The position numbers were made by a program, and so were the translations under genes. The notes below the pieces were generated by a model. That model worked only from the letters and a program-made list of their open reading frames with translations, was not told where the DNA came from and made no database searches. From Pantoea rodasii (lineage in GTDB: Bacteria; Pseudomonadota; Gammaproteobacteria; Enterobacterales; Enterobacteriaceae), in NCBI RefSeq assembly GCF_002095465.1, contig NZ_MLFP01000086.1, positions 496,001 through 560,000 on the forward strand: DNA of 64,000 nucleotides, given 5' to 3'. Shown here piece after piece: positions 40,831 through 51,391 of the stretch (positions within the stretch are counted from its first letter, which is position 1; every line of letters starts with the position of its first letter).

Positions 40831-41873
40831 ATGAGCGAACCTCTTCGTCTGACGCAGTACAGCCATGGCGCTGGCTGCGGCTGCAAAATATCGCCACAGG
40901 TATTGGAAACCATTCTTCATAGCGAACTGACCCCTTTTCACGATCCCCAATTGCTGGTGGGCAATGAAACGCGTGACGATGCCGCCGTATACGATCTTGG
41001 CAACGGCACAGCAGTGGTCAGCACCACAGACTTCTTCATGCCGATTGTCGATGATCCCCATACCTTTGGCCGTATCGCCGCTACCAATGCCATCAGTGAT
41101 ATCTATGCCATGGGGGGCAAACCGATCATGCGATTGCCATTTTAGGTTGGCCTGTGAATGTGCTGAGTCCGGAAGTGGCGCAGCAAGTGATTGAAGGTGG
41201 GCGTGCGGCATGTCAGGCGGCGGGTATTGCGTTGGCAGGCGGGCACTCGATAGATACCCCTGAACCCATTTTTGGCCTGGCAGTGACCGGCATCGTTGAT
41301 GTGGCTCGGGTGAAAAAGAACAGCGCTGCGCAGGCCGGTAGCCTGCTCTTTCTGACCAAACCGCTCGGCATCGGCATTATGACCACGGCAGAAAAGAAAG
41401 GCATTCTTCTGGCAGAGCACCAATCTTTAGCGGCAGACGTGATGTGCCAGTTGAATAAAGCCGGAGCGGCGTTCGCAAAACTGGATGGCGTCAGTGCGAT
41501 GACGGATGTCACCGGTTTTGGTTTGCTTGGGCACCTGAGTGAAATTTGTCAGGGTTCTGGCGTGCGCGCGGAAATCAACGCCACGCAGGTTCCGCGATTG
41601 CCGGGTGTTGATGAATACATTGCTGCAGGTGCGGTGCCCGGTGGCACCCAGCGCAACTTTGCCAGTTACGGCGCCCTGATCTCCACGATGGATGATGCTA
41701 CGCGTGCGCTGCTGTGCGATCCACAAACCTCGGGCGGTTTGCTGGTGGCGGTGCAACCCAGCGAAGTCGAGGCTTTCCAGCAGTGTGCGACATTGGCTGG
41801 CGTGCAGGCGATCGCCATTGGTGAGCTACTGGCTGCCGATCCGACCTGTCCCTTAATTACCGTTATGAACTGA
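40831..41873 (+). CDS. selD: Selenophosphate synthase (frameshifted here)
   Basis: SelD makes selenophosphate from selenide and ATP, the donor for selenocysteine and selenouridine. The N-terminal motif [11 protein letters not shown] carries the catalytic cysteine (Cys form, not Sec) and lysine; metal-binding aspartates are in [13 protein letters not shown] and [12 protein letters not shown]. The frame breaks after GGKPIM (about 41130; GG to G) and resumes [16 protein letters not shown]. Repaired length is 347, exactly that of E. coli. topB follows after 22 bases. Confidence 0.93.
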
Positions 41874-41895
41874 CGTAGAAGGAACGACGCCATAC

Positions 41896-43816
41896 ATGCG
41901 TTTGTTTATTGCTGAAAACCCAGCCTGGCACGCGCCATTGCTGATGTGTTGCCCAAACCGCATCGACGCGGAGATGGTTTTATTGCCTGTGGCAACGATC
42001 AGATGGTCACCTGGTGTGTCGGGCATTTGCTGGAGCAGGCGCAGCCGGACAGCTACGACAGCCGCTATGCACGCTGGAATCTTGCCGACTTGCCGATTAT
42101 CCCGGAAAAGTGGCGTTTGCAGCCGCGTCCCTCGGTGGCGAAACAGCTCAAAGTGATTGAAGGTTTGCTGCAACAGGCGAGCGAAGTGGTGCATGCGGGT
42201 GACCCGGATCGTGAAGGTCAGTTGTTGGTGGATGAAGTGCTGGACTACCTGCAGCTCGCGCCGGAAAAGCGGCAGAAAGTGCAGCGTTGTCTGATTAACG
42301 ATCTCAATCCTTCTGCCGTGGAACGTGCGGTGGGCCGTTTGCGTGAGAACCGCGAGTTTATCCCGCTGTGTGTCTCCGCGTTGGCTCGCGCCCGTGCAGA
42401 TTGGCTCTATGGCATCAATATGACCCGTGCGTGGACGTTATTAGGCCGTAATGCCGGTTATGATGGCGTGTTGTCGGTAGGGCGCGTACAGACACCGGTG
42501 CTCGGTCTGGTGGTACGACGCGATGAGGAGATCGAGAACTTCATCCCGAAGGATTATTTCGAAGTCAAAGCGCATATTGTGACGCCGAAAGATGAACGCT
42601 TCATTGCCAGTTGGGTTCCAAGTGATGCTTGTGAACCGTGGCAGGATGAAGAAGGGCGGTTGTTGCATCGTCCGTTGGCCGATCACGTCTTAGAGCGCAT
42701 CAACGGTAAACCGGCGATGGTCACCGGTTATAACGACAAACGGGAATCCGATACCGCGCCACTGCCATTTTCGCTTTCCAGCCTGCAGATTGAAGCCGCG
42801 AAGCGTTTTGGGCTTAGCGCGCAAAATGTACTGGATTGCTGCCAGCGACTTTACGAAACCCATAAGCTGATAACCTATCCGCGTTCTGACAGCCGTTATT
42901 TGCCCGATGAGCACTTTGCCGGCAGGCACGCGGTGTTGAATGCCATTCAGGCGCATCAGCCCAATCTGACACCGCCCGCAGATTTCAATCCCGAACAAAA
43001 GAACCGCTGCTGGGACGATAAGAAAGTGGATGCGCACCACGCCATCGTTCCCACCGCCCGCGCCAGTAAAGTGAATCTGACGGAAAATGAAGCCAACATC
43101 TACGGCCTGGTGGCGCGACAGTATTTGATGCAATTCTGCCCGGACGCGGTGTTTCGCAAGTGCGTAATCGATCTCGACATTGGTGGCGGCAAGTTTGTTG
43201 CAAAAGCGCGCTTTTGGCAGAAGCAGGCTGGCGCGCATTGCTAGGCAGTAAAGAACGCGATGAAGAGAATGATGGCACCCCATTGCCTGTGGTAGCGAAG
43301 GGGGATGAGCTGCTGTGTGAGCGCGGTGAAGTGCTCGCCAAACAGACGCAACCGCCGCGTCCCTTCACCGATGCTACGCTATTATCCGCCATGACCGGCA
43401 TCGCCCGGTTCGTACAGGATAAAGAATTAAAGAAAGTGCTGCGTGCGACCGATGGTTTAGGAACGGAAGCGACGCGTGCTGGCATTATCGAATTGTTGTT
43501 CCGCCGCACCTTCCTGGTCAAGAAAGGCCGCTATATTCACTCTACCGATGCGGGCAGGGCGCTGATCCATGCGTTACCTGAAATGGCCGCCCGGCCGGAT
43601 ATGACGGCTCAGTGGGAATCGACCTTGACGCGTATCAGTGAAAAGGCCTGCCGCTACGATGAGTTTATGCAGCCGCTGGTCACGACACTGATTGCGTTAA
43701 TTGGCGAAGCGCGTCAGCGGCCCTCGTTGCACTCTTTTAGAGGGATTGCCGCACCGGCCGCTAAACGTAAAGCAAAACCGAAATCGACCCGGCGTAAAAC
43801 CAAGGAGACAGAGTGA
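41896..43816 (+). CDS. topB: DNA topoisomerase III (two frameshifts here)
   Basis: TopB is a type IA topoisomerase that decatenates replicating DNA. Two one-base deletions split it: the A run 41915-41918 ([20 protein letters not shown] restored) and the T run 43212-43215 ([14 protein letters not shown] restored). Conserved features are [16 protein letters not shown] (TOPRIM acidic residues), the catalytic tyrosine in [17 protein letters not shown], and [14 protein letters not shown]. Repaired length is ~640 (E. coli 653), with a basic Lys/Arg-rich tail. Its stop overlaps the next ATG (TGATG). Confidence 0.93.
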
Positions 43817-44085
43817 TGCGTTATATCCTGATCGCGCTTAGCGGGCTGCTGCTGTGCTCGGCTTCGGCATTGGCTAACCGCCAGCCCGAGAACAGTCGCA
43901 TGGGCAATACCGATGTGGTGGTCGATATGCCACCCGAAGTCTGGACACAAGGTCAGAATAATCAGCAGAGCAACTGCTTACAATGCTGCACCTATGAGAA
44001 TCGCAGTTATTCCGAAGGGGCGGTTGTGAAAGCGGAAGGGGTGTTGCTGCAGTGTGGGCGGGATGAAAAAAGTGATGGGAACTAA
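43816..44085 (+). CDS. ynjH: YnjH-like DUF1496 periplasmic protein
   Basis: An 89-residue precursor with a Sec signal peptide (hydrophobic residues 4-18, cleavage near ALA-NRQ) and a cysteine-rich domain: SNCLQCCTYENRSYSEGAVV and later GVLLQCGRDEK. The function is unknown. The ATG overlaps the topB stop and has AGGAG. After RDEK the frame reads S-D-G-N-stop, but with one A fewer in the A run 44066-44071 it would read VMGTNPLIWKIIK and stop at 44113, immediately before a terminator. That is a more family-like ending as I recall it, so the true end may be 44113. Confidence 0.82.
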   Translation: MRYILIALSGLLLCSASALANRQPENSRMGNTDVVVDMPPEVWTQGQNNQQSNCLQCCTYENRSYSEGAVVKAEGVLLQCGRDEKSDGN

Positions 44086-44114
44086 TCCATTAATCTGGAA
44101 GATCATCAAATAAA

Positions 44115-44142
44115 GCGGCGTGGCGTTTTCACGCCACGCCGC
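44115..44142. terminator. Strong terminator between ynjH and xthA
   Basis: A 12-base-pair perfect stem GCGGCGTGGCGT/ACGCCACGCCGC with loop TTTC; T-rich on both sides, so it probably serves both converging genes. Confidence 0.85.
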
Positions 44143-44146
44143 TGAA

Positions 44147-44959
44147 TTATTTTTCCAGATTAAACGTCGACCAGACCGGTGCATGATCTGACGGTTTTTC
44201 CATGCTGCGGATTTCGTAATCAATACCACTTTCAATGCAACGCGCGGCCAGCGGTTGGCTCGCCAGCAACAGGTCGATTCGCAGACCTCGGTTATCATCA
44301 AAGGCTTTTGAACGGTAATCGAACCAGGAGAAGCGATCGGCTGTTTCCGGGTATTTCGCGCGCCAGGTATCCACCAGGCCCCAGTGCAGCAGACGATCCA
44401 TCCACTCACGCTCCTCTGGCAGGAATGAACACTTGCCAGTGCGCAGCCAGCGCTTGCGGTTATCTTCCCCAATGCCGATATCGAGATCGGTACTGCTGAT
44501 ATTCATGTCACCCATGATCAGCACCGGTTTATCGATCGCTAATTGTTGTTCGAGATAATCCTGCAAATCGCGATAAAACTTCTCTTTGGCCGGGAATTTA
44601 GTCGGATGGTCACGGCTCTCACCCTGCGGGAAATAGCCGTTGATCACGGTGATGTCGCCAATCGGGCTAGGGATTTCCGCCATGATTAAGCGGCGTTGTG
44701 AATCTTCATCATCGCCGGGAAAACCACGACGCACCGAAACTGGCTGTGCCTTGGTCAGCAGCGCCACGCCGTAATGACCTTTCTGACCATGATAAAACAC
44801 GTTGTAGCCCAGTTTGCTGACCTCTTCGAGCGGGAACATGTCGTCGTGGACTTTGGTTTCCTGCAAACCGATGACATCGGGCTGATGCTGTTCAACCAGC
44901 GCTGCAAGTTGATGGGGGCGTGCGCGCAAACCATTGATATTGAAAGAGATGAATTTCAT
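44147..44959 (-). CDS. xthA: Exodeoxyribonuclease III
   Basis: XthA is the main AP endonuclease and 3'-phosphatase/exonuclease of base-excision repair. The 270-residue protein (E. coli 268) shows the EEP-fold residues: [18 protein letters not shown] (Asn), [13 protein letters not shown] (Glu), [15 protein letters not shown] (Asp/Asn) and [12 protein letters not shown] (catalytic Asp-His). Intact. Confidence 0.96.
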   Translation of the reverse strand: MKFISFNINGLRARPHQLAALVEQHQPDVIGLQETKVHDDMFPLEEVSKLGYNVFYHGQKGHYGVALLTKAQPVSVRRGFPGDDEDSQRRLIMAEIPSPIGDITVINGYFPQGESRDHPTKFPAKEKFYRDLQDYLEQQLAIDKPVLIMGDMNISSTDLDIGIGEDNRKRWLRTGKCSFLPEEREWMDRLLHWGLVDTWRAKYPETADRFSWFDYRSKAFDDNRGLRIDLLLASQPLAARCIESGIDYEIRSMEKPSDHAPVWSTFNLEK

Positions 44960-45069
44960 TTCGCTGCCATTCTTATCCGCAAAAGTATGCCGGGATGGTA
45001 ACGAGTTTTAGGCGAAAAGTCATGGATTGAATAGGGAAGAAATAACGATGAAAGCAATAGGAAAAGCGA

Positions 45070-45154
<85 letters not shown>

Positions 45155-45198
45155 AGGGATATAAGCTCTTAACGATTCAGGCGAGGAGATAATTCAGA

Positions 45199-45283
<85 letters not shown>

Positions 45284-45318
45284 ACTGGCCTGAATTAATG
45301 TGCCTGAAAGCGGGGCGC

Positions 45319-45346
45319 ATCATACCAAATGCGCTCTGACTGTAAA
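45319..45346 (-). promoter_or_regulatory. tyrTV stringent promoter
   Basis: On the minus strand: TTTACA (45341-45346), 16-base spacer, TATGAT (45319-45324), followed by a GC-rich discriminator GCGCCCCGC. This is nearly the E. coli tyrT promoter and predicts growth-rate and ppGpp control. Confidence 0.85.
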
Positions 45347-45429
45347 GCGCTGAAAACAAAAATATGAATCGTTTGCCCACTTTTCATCCGTGGCGCTGAA
45401 GAGTTGCACAATTTCAGCGCCAGGAGGCA

Positions 45430-46278
45430 TCAAAGAATGATGGTGCGGTTACCGTAAACGAACACGCGCTGGCCCAGCACTTTGTACAGCGCACGGCTCA
45501 GGACATTTTTCTCGACATCACGCCCGGCACGCATCATCTCTTCCGCGGTGTAGCTATGATCGACGTTAATCACGTCCTGCATGATGATCGGGCCTTCATC
45601 AAGATTATCATTCACGTAGTGCGCGGTAGCGCCGATGATTTTCACGCCACGCTCATAGGCCTGATGATAAGGACGTGCGCCGATGAAAGCGGGCAGGAAC
45701 GAGTGGTGAATATTAATAATCTGATTCGGATAACGCTGCACGAATGCCGGTGTTAACACGCGCATGTATTTGGCCAGCACCACGTAATCAGGCTGGTAGC
45801 GATCGATTTCGTCGCCCATGCGATTGTCATGCTCTTCGCGCGTCAGGCCTTCATGACTGACCAGCACAAACGGAATATCAAAACGTTCAACCAGCGAGCG
45901 CAGCGTTTCATGGTTACCGATGACGGCGGAAATCTCCATATCGAGACCACCAAACGCGCATTTCATCAGCAGATCGCCCAAGCAGTGCGCCTCTTTGGTC
46001 ACCAGAATCACCACGCGACGGCGGCCAGCACTCTGCAGTTCACGCACCGAACCTACCGGCAGCGCGCTATCGAGATCGGCCAGCAGGGTGTTGTCGTTGA
46101 AAATGCCTTCCAGCTCTGTGCGCATGAAAAAGCGCCCGGTACGGTGATCGACAAACTCATTGTTCTGCACAATGTTAAGTTCATGCTTGTAGCAAATGTT
46201 GGTGATCTTGGCGATCAGGCCTTTCGCATCTGGGCAAATGGTCCGTAAAACTTTTCGTTGCGTGTTTTGCGCTTGCAT
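45430..46278 (-). CDS. purU: Formyltetrahydrofolate deformylase PurU
   Basis: PurU hydrolyses 10-formyl-THF to formate and THF, balancing one-carbon pools and feeding PurT. The 282-residue protein (E. coli 280) has an N-terminal ACT domain (RKVLRTICPDAKGLIAKITN) and a C-terminal formyltransferase-fold domain with INIHHSFLPAFIGARPYHQA (catalytic Asn/His) and DNLDEGPIIMQDVI (Asp). I chose the start MQAQNTQRKVLRT; 16 upstream in-frame residues (to 46326) lack family support. Confidence 0.95.
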   Translation of the reverse strand: MQAQNTQRKVLRTICPDAKGLIAKITNICYKHELNIVQNNEFVDHRTGRFFMRTELEGIFNDNTLLADLDSALPVGSVRELQSAGRRRVVILVTKEAHCLGDLLMKCAFGGLDMEISAVIGNHETLRSLVERFDIPFVLVSHEGLTREEHDNRMGDEIDRYQPDYVVLAKYMRVLTPAFVQRYPNQIINIHHSFLPAFIGARPYHQAYERGVKIIGATAHYVNDNLDEGPIIMQDVINVDHSYTAEEMMRAGRDVEKNVLSRALYKVLGQRVFVYGNRTIIL

Positions 46279-46335
46279 CTCGATCAGAGTCCTGTCAAAG
46301 CGATGAATGGTAAAGCCGTTGTGCATCTGTCCAGA

Positions 46336-46791
46336 TTAACCACAACATTTTTTGTATTTTTTATCGGAGCCACAAGGACAGCGATCGTTGCGCCCCAGCT
46401 CGGGCACCGTTCCGTCGATATAGTACCAGCGTTGATCCTCACGAAGAAAGCGTGAACATTCATAGATAGAGGAAGTGCGCTCTTTTTCGCGATAGCGCGC
46501 AAAAAAAGTCACAAAGGCTTCATTCTCATGGCTTCCATGATTACAACGGGTTACATTCAGGCCCAGCCATTCAGTGGCGGAAAAACTTTCAGATAATAAC
46601 GTCTCAAGGTCGGCCACACGCTGGCTGGAGTGCCAGGTCGAAGCCAGGTAAGCGGCATTCTTCTCAACATAGGCGGTATAGCGTGAGCGCATCAATTGTT
46701 CAGCGCGAGCGGGGATTTCCTTGCCAGTCAGAAAGGGCTGGCAACATAGGCTATACTGCTCTCCGCTGCAGCAGGGGCACTTTTCGGACAC
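46336..46791 (-). CDS. ychJ: YchJ, SEC-C motif protein
   Basis: A 151-residue protein with a zinc-binding SEC-C motif at each end (CPCCSGEQYSLCCQPFL and DRCPCGSDKKYKKCCG) around an NTF2-like central domain. The function is unknown. It has a GTG start with AGGAG at good spacing. It lies between purU and rssA, as in E. coli. Confidence 0.92.
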   Translation of the reverse strand: MSEKCPCCSGEQYSLCCQPFLTGKEIPARAEQLMRSRYTAYVEKNAAYLASTWHSSQRVADLETLLSESFSATEWLGLNVTRCNHGSHENEAFVTFFARYREKERTSSIYECSRFLREDQRWYYIDGTVPELGRNDRCPCGSDKKYKKCCG

Positions 46792-46887
46792 GTCATCTCC
46801 TGTGAGTGATTAAAGTTAATTAAAGTGTGCGCTATGGTAGCCGACTGCTGAGCGGGATGCTACGTACCAAACTAATCACGAGGCGCG

Positions 46888-47793
46888 ATGAGAAAGGTAA
46901 GGATCGGGCTGGCCCTGGGTTCAGGCGCTGCCAAAGGCTGGTCGCATATCGGGGTCATCAATGCACTGGAACGTGCAGGCATTGAAATTGATGTGGTTGC
47001 AGGCTGTTCGGTCGGCGCGCTGGTGGGTTCGGCCTATGTGAATGGTCGGCTGGGCGTGATGGAAAAGTGGGTCAGTGCATTTCGCTATTGGGACGTGATC
47101 CGGTTGATGGATCTGTCGTGGCAGCGCGGTGGATTGCTGCGTGGCGACCGGGTATTCAGCCACATTCGTCAGCTGATCCCCAACGAATTCATTGAGGGGT
47201 GCAACAAGCCGTTTGGCGTGGTGGCCTCGAATTTAAGTACCGGGCGTGAGTTGTGGTTAACCGAGGGCGATTTGCATCAAGCCGTGCGTGCCTCTTGTAG
47301 TATGCCAGGCTTATTGCCACCTGTTGGCTACAATGGTTACTGGTTGGTGGATGGCGCGGTGGTGAATCCGGTGCCGATTTCCCTGACACGAGCCCTTGGC
47401 GCAGACATTGTGATCGCGGTCGATTTGCAGCATGACGCGCATTTGATGCAGCAAGATCTGTTGTCGGTGACGCCGCAAAGCGGTGAAGAAGCCGCGGCTG
47501 CAGAAGCACTCAGCTGGGGTAAGAAGTTACGCCAGCGCATCCTGGGATTGACACATCGCCGGGCGAATCAGACACCGGGTGCCATGGAGATTATGTCCAC
47601 CTCCATCCAGATTCTGGAGAATCGTCTGAAACGTAATCGTATGGCAGGGGATCCTCCGGATGTCCTGATTCAACCGTTTTGTCCGCAGATATCCACATTG
47701 GATTTTCATCGTGCAGAAGAAGCCATTGCGGCAGGTAAAGCCGCCGTCGAGAAAAAAATGGATGAACTATTACCGCTGGTCCGAGGCAGATAA
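46888..47793 (+). CDS. rssA: Patatin-like phospholipase RssA
   Basis: A 301-residue patatin-fold protein (same length as E. coli). Oxyanion glycine motif ALGSGAAKGWSHIGV, nucleophile serine in AGCSVGALVGSAY, catalytic aspartate in LVDGAVVNPVP. The exact lipid substrate is unknown. Cotranscribed with rssB, 102 bases downstream. Confidence 0.95.
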   Translation: MRKVRIGLALGSGAAKGWSHIGVINALERAGIEIDVVAGCSVGALVGSAYVNGRLGVMEKWVSAFRYWDVIRLMDLSWQRGGLLRGDRVFSHIRQLIPNEFIEGCNKPFGVVASNLSTGRELWLTEGDLHQAVRASCSMPGLLPPVGYNGYWLVDGAVVNPVPISLTRALGADIVIAVDLQHDAHLMQQDLLSVTPQSGEEAAAAEALSWGKKLRQRILGLTHRRANQTPGAMEIMSTSIQILENRLKRNRMAGDPPDVLIQPFCPQISTLDFHRAEEAIAAGKAAVEKKMDELLPLVRGR

Positions 47794-47895
47794 TCAGGTT
47801 GTTCATTCACAGGCGTTGCGACTTCAGTCAATTCTGAAAGGCGCAACTGCGTTTTATGAACCACTATTGAAATATCTGGTACGCAGGGGGAGAGA

Positions 47896-48911
47896 ATGGA
47901 AAAACCACTAATCGGCAAAAAGATACTCATTGTCGAAGATGAGGTCGTTTTCCGTTCGATGTTAGACAACATGCTGGCGGGGCTGGGTGCCAGCACGCTG
48001 GAAGCCGGTGACGGCATCGATGGCTTAACTTTGCTGTCCGCGCAGGCCGTCGATCTGGTGATCTGCGATTTAGAGATGCCGCGTATGGGCGGCCTTCAGT
48101 TTGTTGAACGTATTCGCAGCCGTGGCAACACGGTGCCGATTTTGATCATCTCAGCCACGCAAAACATGGCCGACATAGCCCATGTCCTGCGCCTTGGGGT
48201 TCAGGATGTGCTGCTCAAGCCGCTGAGAAATCTCGAACGTTTTCGTGAAGCCGTGTATGAATGCCTTTATCCGTCGATGTTCACTTCCAAAGTTGAGGAA
48301 GACGAACAGCTGTTTCAGGACTGGGATGCACTGGTGCGCGATCCACTCGCCGCGTCAAAGCTGCTCAAGCAGTTGCAACCGCCGGTGCAGCAAACTATCG
48401 CCAACTGCCGGATTAACTATCGGCAACTGACCATGGCGGAACAGCCAGGGTTAGTGCTGGATATCGCTGCACTGTCCGACAAGGACCTGGCTTTCTATTG
48501 CCTGGATGTCACGCGTGCCGGGGACAATGGTGTGCTGGCGGCTTTACTGCTCCGAGCCTTGTTTAATGGTCTGTTGCAGGAACAGCTCTCGGGTCAGAAG
48601 CAGCGCCTGCCGGAACTGAATGGCCTGTTGCGTCAGGTCAACATGCTGTTACGTCAAGCCAATCTCACCGGCCAATTCCCGTTGTTAGTGGCTATTATCA
48701 CCGTCAGCTGAAAAACCTGATTCTGGTTTCCGCTGGACTCAACGCCACATTGCACATTAACACCCATCAGATTCAACTCAGTAATGGCGTGCCGCTTGGG
48801 ACGATGGGCAGCACGCACCTCAATCAAATCAGTCAACGTGCTGACGCCTGGCAATGCCATGTCTGGGGCGCCGGAGGCAGACTGCGTTTGATGCTATCGG
48901 CTGAAGAATAA
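47896..48911 (+). CDS. rssB: RpoS-degradation adaptor RssB (frameshifted here)
   Basis: RssB is an orphan response regulator that delivers sigma-S to ClpXP. The receiver domain at residues 8-125 has acidic pocket VEDE, phospho-acceptor Asp in VICDLEMPRMGG and Lys in VLLKPLRN; the C-terminal domain is PP2C-like. The frame breaks after GQFPLLV (48690-48691; GGG to GG) and resumes GYYHRQLKNLILVSAGLNAT to LRLMLSAEE. Repaired length is 338 (E. coli 337). If real, the break would raise RpoS levels, but the window-wide pattern favours a sequencing error. Confidence 0.92.
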
Positions 48912-48970
48912 GCGGTTAGATTTATATTTTTTGCGGGCTGGAGACAGGACCAGGGGTAAGCTTTACACTT

Positions 48971-48984
48971 GGGTAATAGTCTTA
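48971..48984 (-). promoter_or_regulatory. Candidate RcsAB box upstream of galU
   Basis: On the minus strand TAAGACTATTACCC agrees with the RcsAB consensus TAAGAATATTCCTA at 9 of the first 10 positions and 10 of 14 overall. It is centred ~127 bases before the galU ATG. Rcs control of polysaccharide precursor genes would make sense, but the site is predicted only. Confidence 0.35.
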
Positions 48985-49104
48985 AATTCCGCGGATTAAC
49001 TCCATCCAGGATAAATCCGTCTGATAGTAACTGATATACTCATTTCGTTTTTAAACCGACATATCAAGTATTAACTTGAACGGCCTATTAAGAGAGGTAT
49101 TTAG

Positions 49105-50013
49105 ATGTCTGCCCATAAGTCTAAAGTAAGAAAAGCGGTAATCCCAGTTGCAGGTCTCGGTACGCGTATGCTGCCTGCGACTAAAGCTATCCCAAAAGAG
49201 ATGTTACCGCTGGTCGATAAGCCGCTGATCCAATATGTCGTGAATGAGTGTATCGCTGCGGGCATTAACGAGATCGTGCTGGTTACGCACTCATCTAAAA
49301 ATGCCATCGAAAACCATTTTGATACCAGTTTCGAACTGGAATCTATGCTGGAAAAACGCGTTAAGCGTCAGTTGCTGGATGAGATCCAGTCAATCTGTCC
49401 TCCGCACGTGACCATCATGCAGGTGCGTCAGGGTATCGCTAAAGGTCTGGGCCACGCTGTGATGTGTGCACATCCGCTGATTGGTGATGAGCCGGTTGCT
49501 GTGATCTTGCCAGACGTGATCATCGATGAGTACGAATCTGACCCGACCAAAGACAACCTGGCAGAAATGCTGGCGCGTTATGAAGAAAGCGGCCGTAGCC
49601 AGATCATGGTTGAGCCGGTTGCAGATGTTACCGCTTACGGTGTGGTCGACTGCAAAGGTGCTGACCTTGCGCCAGGCCAGAGCGCGCCAATGGTTGGTGT
49701 CGTAGAGAAGCCTAAAGCGGCTGAAGCGCCATCCAACCTCGCGGTTGTCGGTCGTTACGTGCTGTCTGCTGATATCTGGCCTCTGCTGGCAAAAACCCCT
49801 CCAGGTGCAGGCGGCGAAGTTCAGCTGACTGACTCCATCGCAATGCTGATGGAAAAAGAGACCGTGGAAGCGTATCACCTGACGGGTGTTAGCCATGACT
49901 GCGGTAACAAACTGGGTTATATGCAGGCTTTCGTTGAATACGGTGTTCGTCATCCGGTGTTGGGTAAAGACTTTACTCAATGGCTGGAAGGCGCTGTAGG
50001 CAACAAAAAGTAA
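49105..50013 (+). CDS. galU: UTP-glucose-1-phosphate uridylyltransferase
   Basis: GalU makes UDP-glucose, the precursor for LPS, trehalose, exopolysaccharide and UDP-glucuronate. The 302-residue protein (same as E. coli) has the nucleotidyltransferase start [52 protein letters not shown] and [20 protein letters not shown]. It is followed by ugd and an epimerase in one apparent operon. Confidence 0.97.
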   Translation: MSAHKSKVRKAVIPVAGLGTRMLPATKAIPKEMLPLVDKPLIQYVVNECIAAGINEIVLVTHSSKNAIENHFDTSFELESMLEKRVKRQLLDEIQSICPPHVTIMQVRQGIAKGLGHAVMCAHPLIGDEPVAVILPDVIIDEYESDPTKDNLAEMLARYEESGRSQIMVEPVADVTAYGVVDCKGADLAPGQSAPMVGVVEKPKAAEAPSNLAVVGRYVLSADIWPLLAKTPPGAGGEVQLTDSIAMLMEKETVEAYHLTGVSHDCGNKLGYMQAFVEYGVRHPVLGKDFTQWLEGAVGNKK

Positions 50014-50036
50014 TTCATTAGACACAGGATAATTCA

Positions 50037-51377
50037 ATGAAAGTCACTGTATTTGGTATCGGCTATGTCGGTCTGGTTCAGGCTGCGGTGTTAGCCGAAG
50101 TCGGACATGACGTTCTCTGTATTGATGTCGACGAAAAGAAAGTCGAAAACCTGAAAAAGGGCAACATCCCGATTTTTGAACCGGGCCTCACGCCATTAGT
50201 GATGTCCAACTACGAATCGGGTCGCCTGAAGTTCAGCACCAATGCGGAAGACGGTGTTAACCACGGTGTTATGCAATTTATTGCCGTGGGCACCCCGCCG
50301 GATGAAGACGGTTCTGCCGATTTAAAATATGTGACTGCGGTTGCGCGCACGATTGCAACGCACATGAACGATCATAAAGTGGTTATCGACAAATCAACTG
50401 TACCTGTCGGAACGGCTGATCGTGTGCGAGCGGTGATGACGGAAACGCTGCAAAAGCGCGATGCAAATATCCCGTTTGATGTCGTCTCGAACCCTGAATT
50501 CCTCAAGGAAGGGGCCGCAGTAAACGATTGTATGCGTCCTGAACGTATCGTCGTGGGCACTGACAACGATGAAGTGGTTGAGTTGTTGCGTGAACTGTAC
50601 GAGCCGTTTAACCGCAATCACGATCGTATGATTTTGATGGATATTCGCAGTGCAGAGCTGACTAAATACGCAGCGAACTGCATGCTAGCGACCAAAATCA
50701 GCTTTATGAATGAGATCTCTAACCTGGCAGAACGTCTGGGAGCCGACGTTGAGAAAGTCCGTCAGGGGATTGGTTCAGATTCACGTATTGGTTATCACTT
50801 CATCTACCCTGGCTGCGGCTACGGTGGTTCGTGCTTCCCGAAAGACGTGCAGGCGTTAATCCGCACTGCCGAGTCAATTGGTTACACACCGCGCCTGTTG
50901 CAGGCGGTAGAAGACGTGAACGATTCGCAGAAGAACAAATTGCCGAGCTTTATCAAGCGTCATTTTGGCGAAGACCTGCGCGGCAAGACATTTGCACTGT
51001 GGGGCCTGGCGTTCAAACCTAACACCGACGATATGCGTGAAGCCTCCAGCCGTGTGCTGATGGAAACGCTGTGGGAAGCGGGTGCGACCATCCAGGCATT
51101 TGACCCAGAAGCGATGGAAGAAGCGCAGCGTATTTACGGTCACCGTGATGACCTGAAGCTGACCGGTACCAAAGAAGCGGCGCTGCAAGGTGCTGATGGC
51201 CTGGTTATTTGTACTGAATGGCAGAATTTCCGTGCGCCAGATTTCGACGTTATCAAAACCGCGTTAAAACAACCCGTGATTTTTGATGGTCGTAACCTGT
51301 ATGATCCGGAGCGTATCAGCAAACGCGGCTTCACTTATTATGCAATCGGCCGCGGAGCGTCAATTCAAATTGTGTAA
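50037..51377 (+). CDS. ugd: UDP-glucose 6-dehydrogenase (long form)
   Basis: Ugd oxidises UDP-glucose to UDP-glucuronate with 2 NAD+. The 446-residue protein belongs to the longer subtype, unlike the 388-residue E. coli Ugd. N-terminal NAD motif [34 protein letters not shown], catalytic cysteine in [16 protein letters not shown], and C-terminal domain [17 protein letters not shown]. It starts 24 bases after galU and runs into the epimerase gene, whose ATG lies 15 bases past this stop. The operon makes UDP-GlcA directly from the GalU product. Confidence 0.95.
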   Translation: MKVTVFGIGYVGLVQAAVLAEVGHDVLCIDVDEKKVENLKKGNIPIFEPGLTPLVMSNYESGRLKFSTNAEDGVNHGVMQFIAVGTPPDEDGSADLKYVTAVARTIATHMNDHKVVIDKSTVPVGTADRVRAVMTETLQKRDANIPFDVVSNPEFLKEGAAVNDCMRPERIVVGTDNDEVVELLRELYEPFNRNHDRMILMDIRSAELTKYAANCMLATKISFMNEISNLAERLGADVEKVRQGIGSDSRIGYHFIYPGCGYGGSCFPKDVQALIRTAESIGYTPRLLQAVEDVNDSQKNKLPSFIKRHFGEDLRGKTFALWGLAFKPNTDDMREASSRVLMETLWEAGATIQAFDPEAMEEAQRIYGHRDDLKLTGTKEAALQGADGLVICTEWQNFRAPDFDVIKTALKQPVIFDGRNLYDPERISKRGFTYYAIGRGASIQIV

Positions 51378-51391
51378 TGAATGAGGGATGT

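Noticed and set aside
40831-41150. Possible selenocysteine UGA in selD
   Set aside because: The catalytic position is an ordinary cysteine codon within AGCGCKIS; the early stop is a TAG produced by a frameshift.
47896-48911. Natural rssB inactivation raising RpoS
   Set aside because: rssB loss does occur in laboratory lineages, but the same kind of one-base loss affects gapA and twelve other conserved genes here.
49390-50037. Minus-strand 215-codon frame over galU
   Set aside because: Antisense to an intact conserved gene; rich in His/Arg/Phe as expected for a shadow of biased codons.
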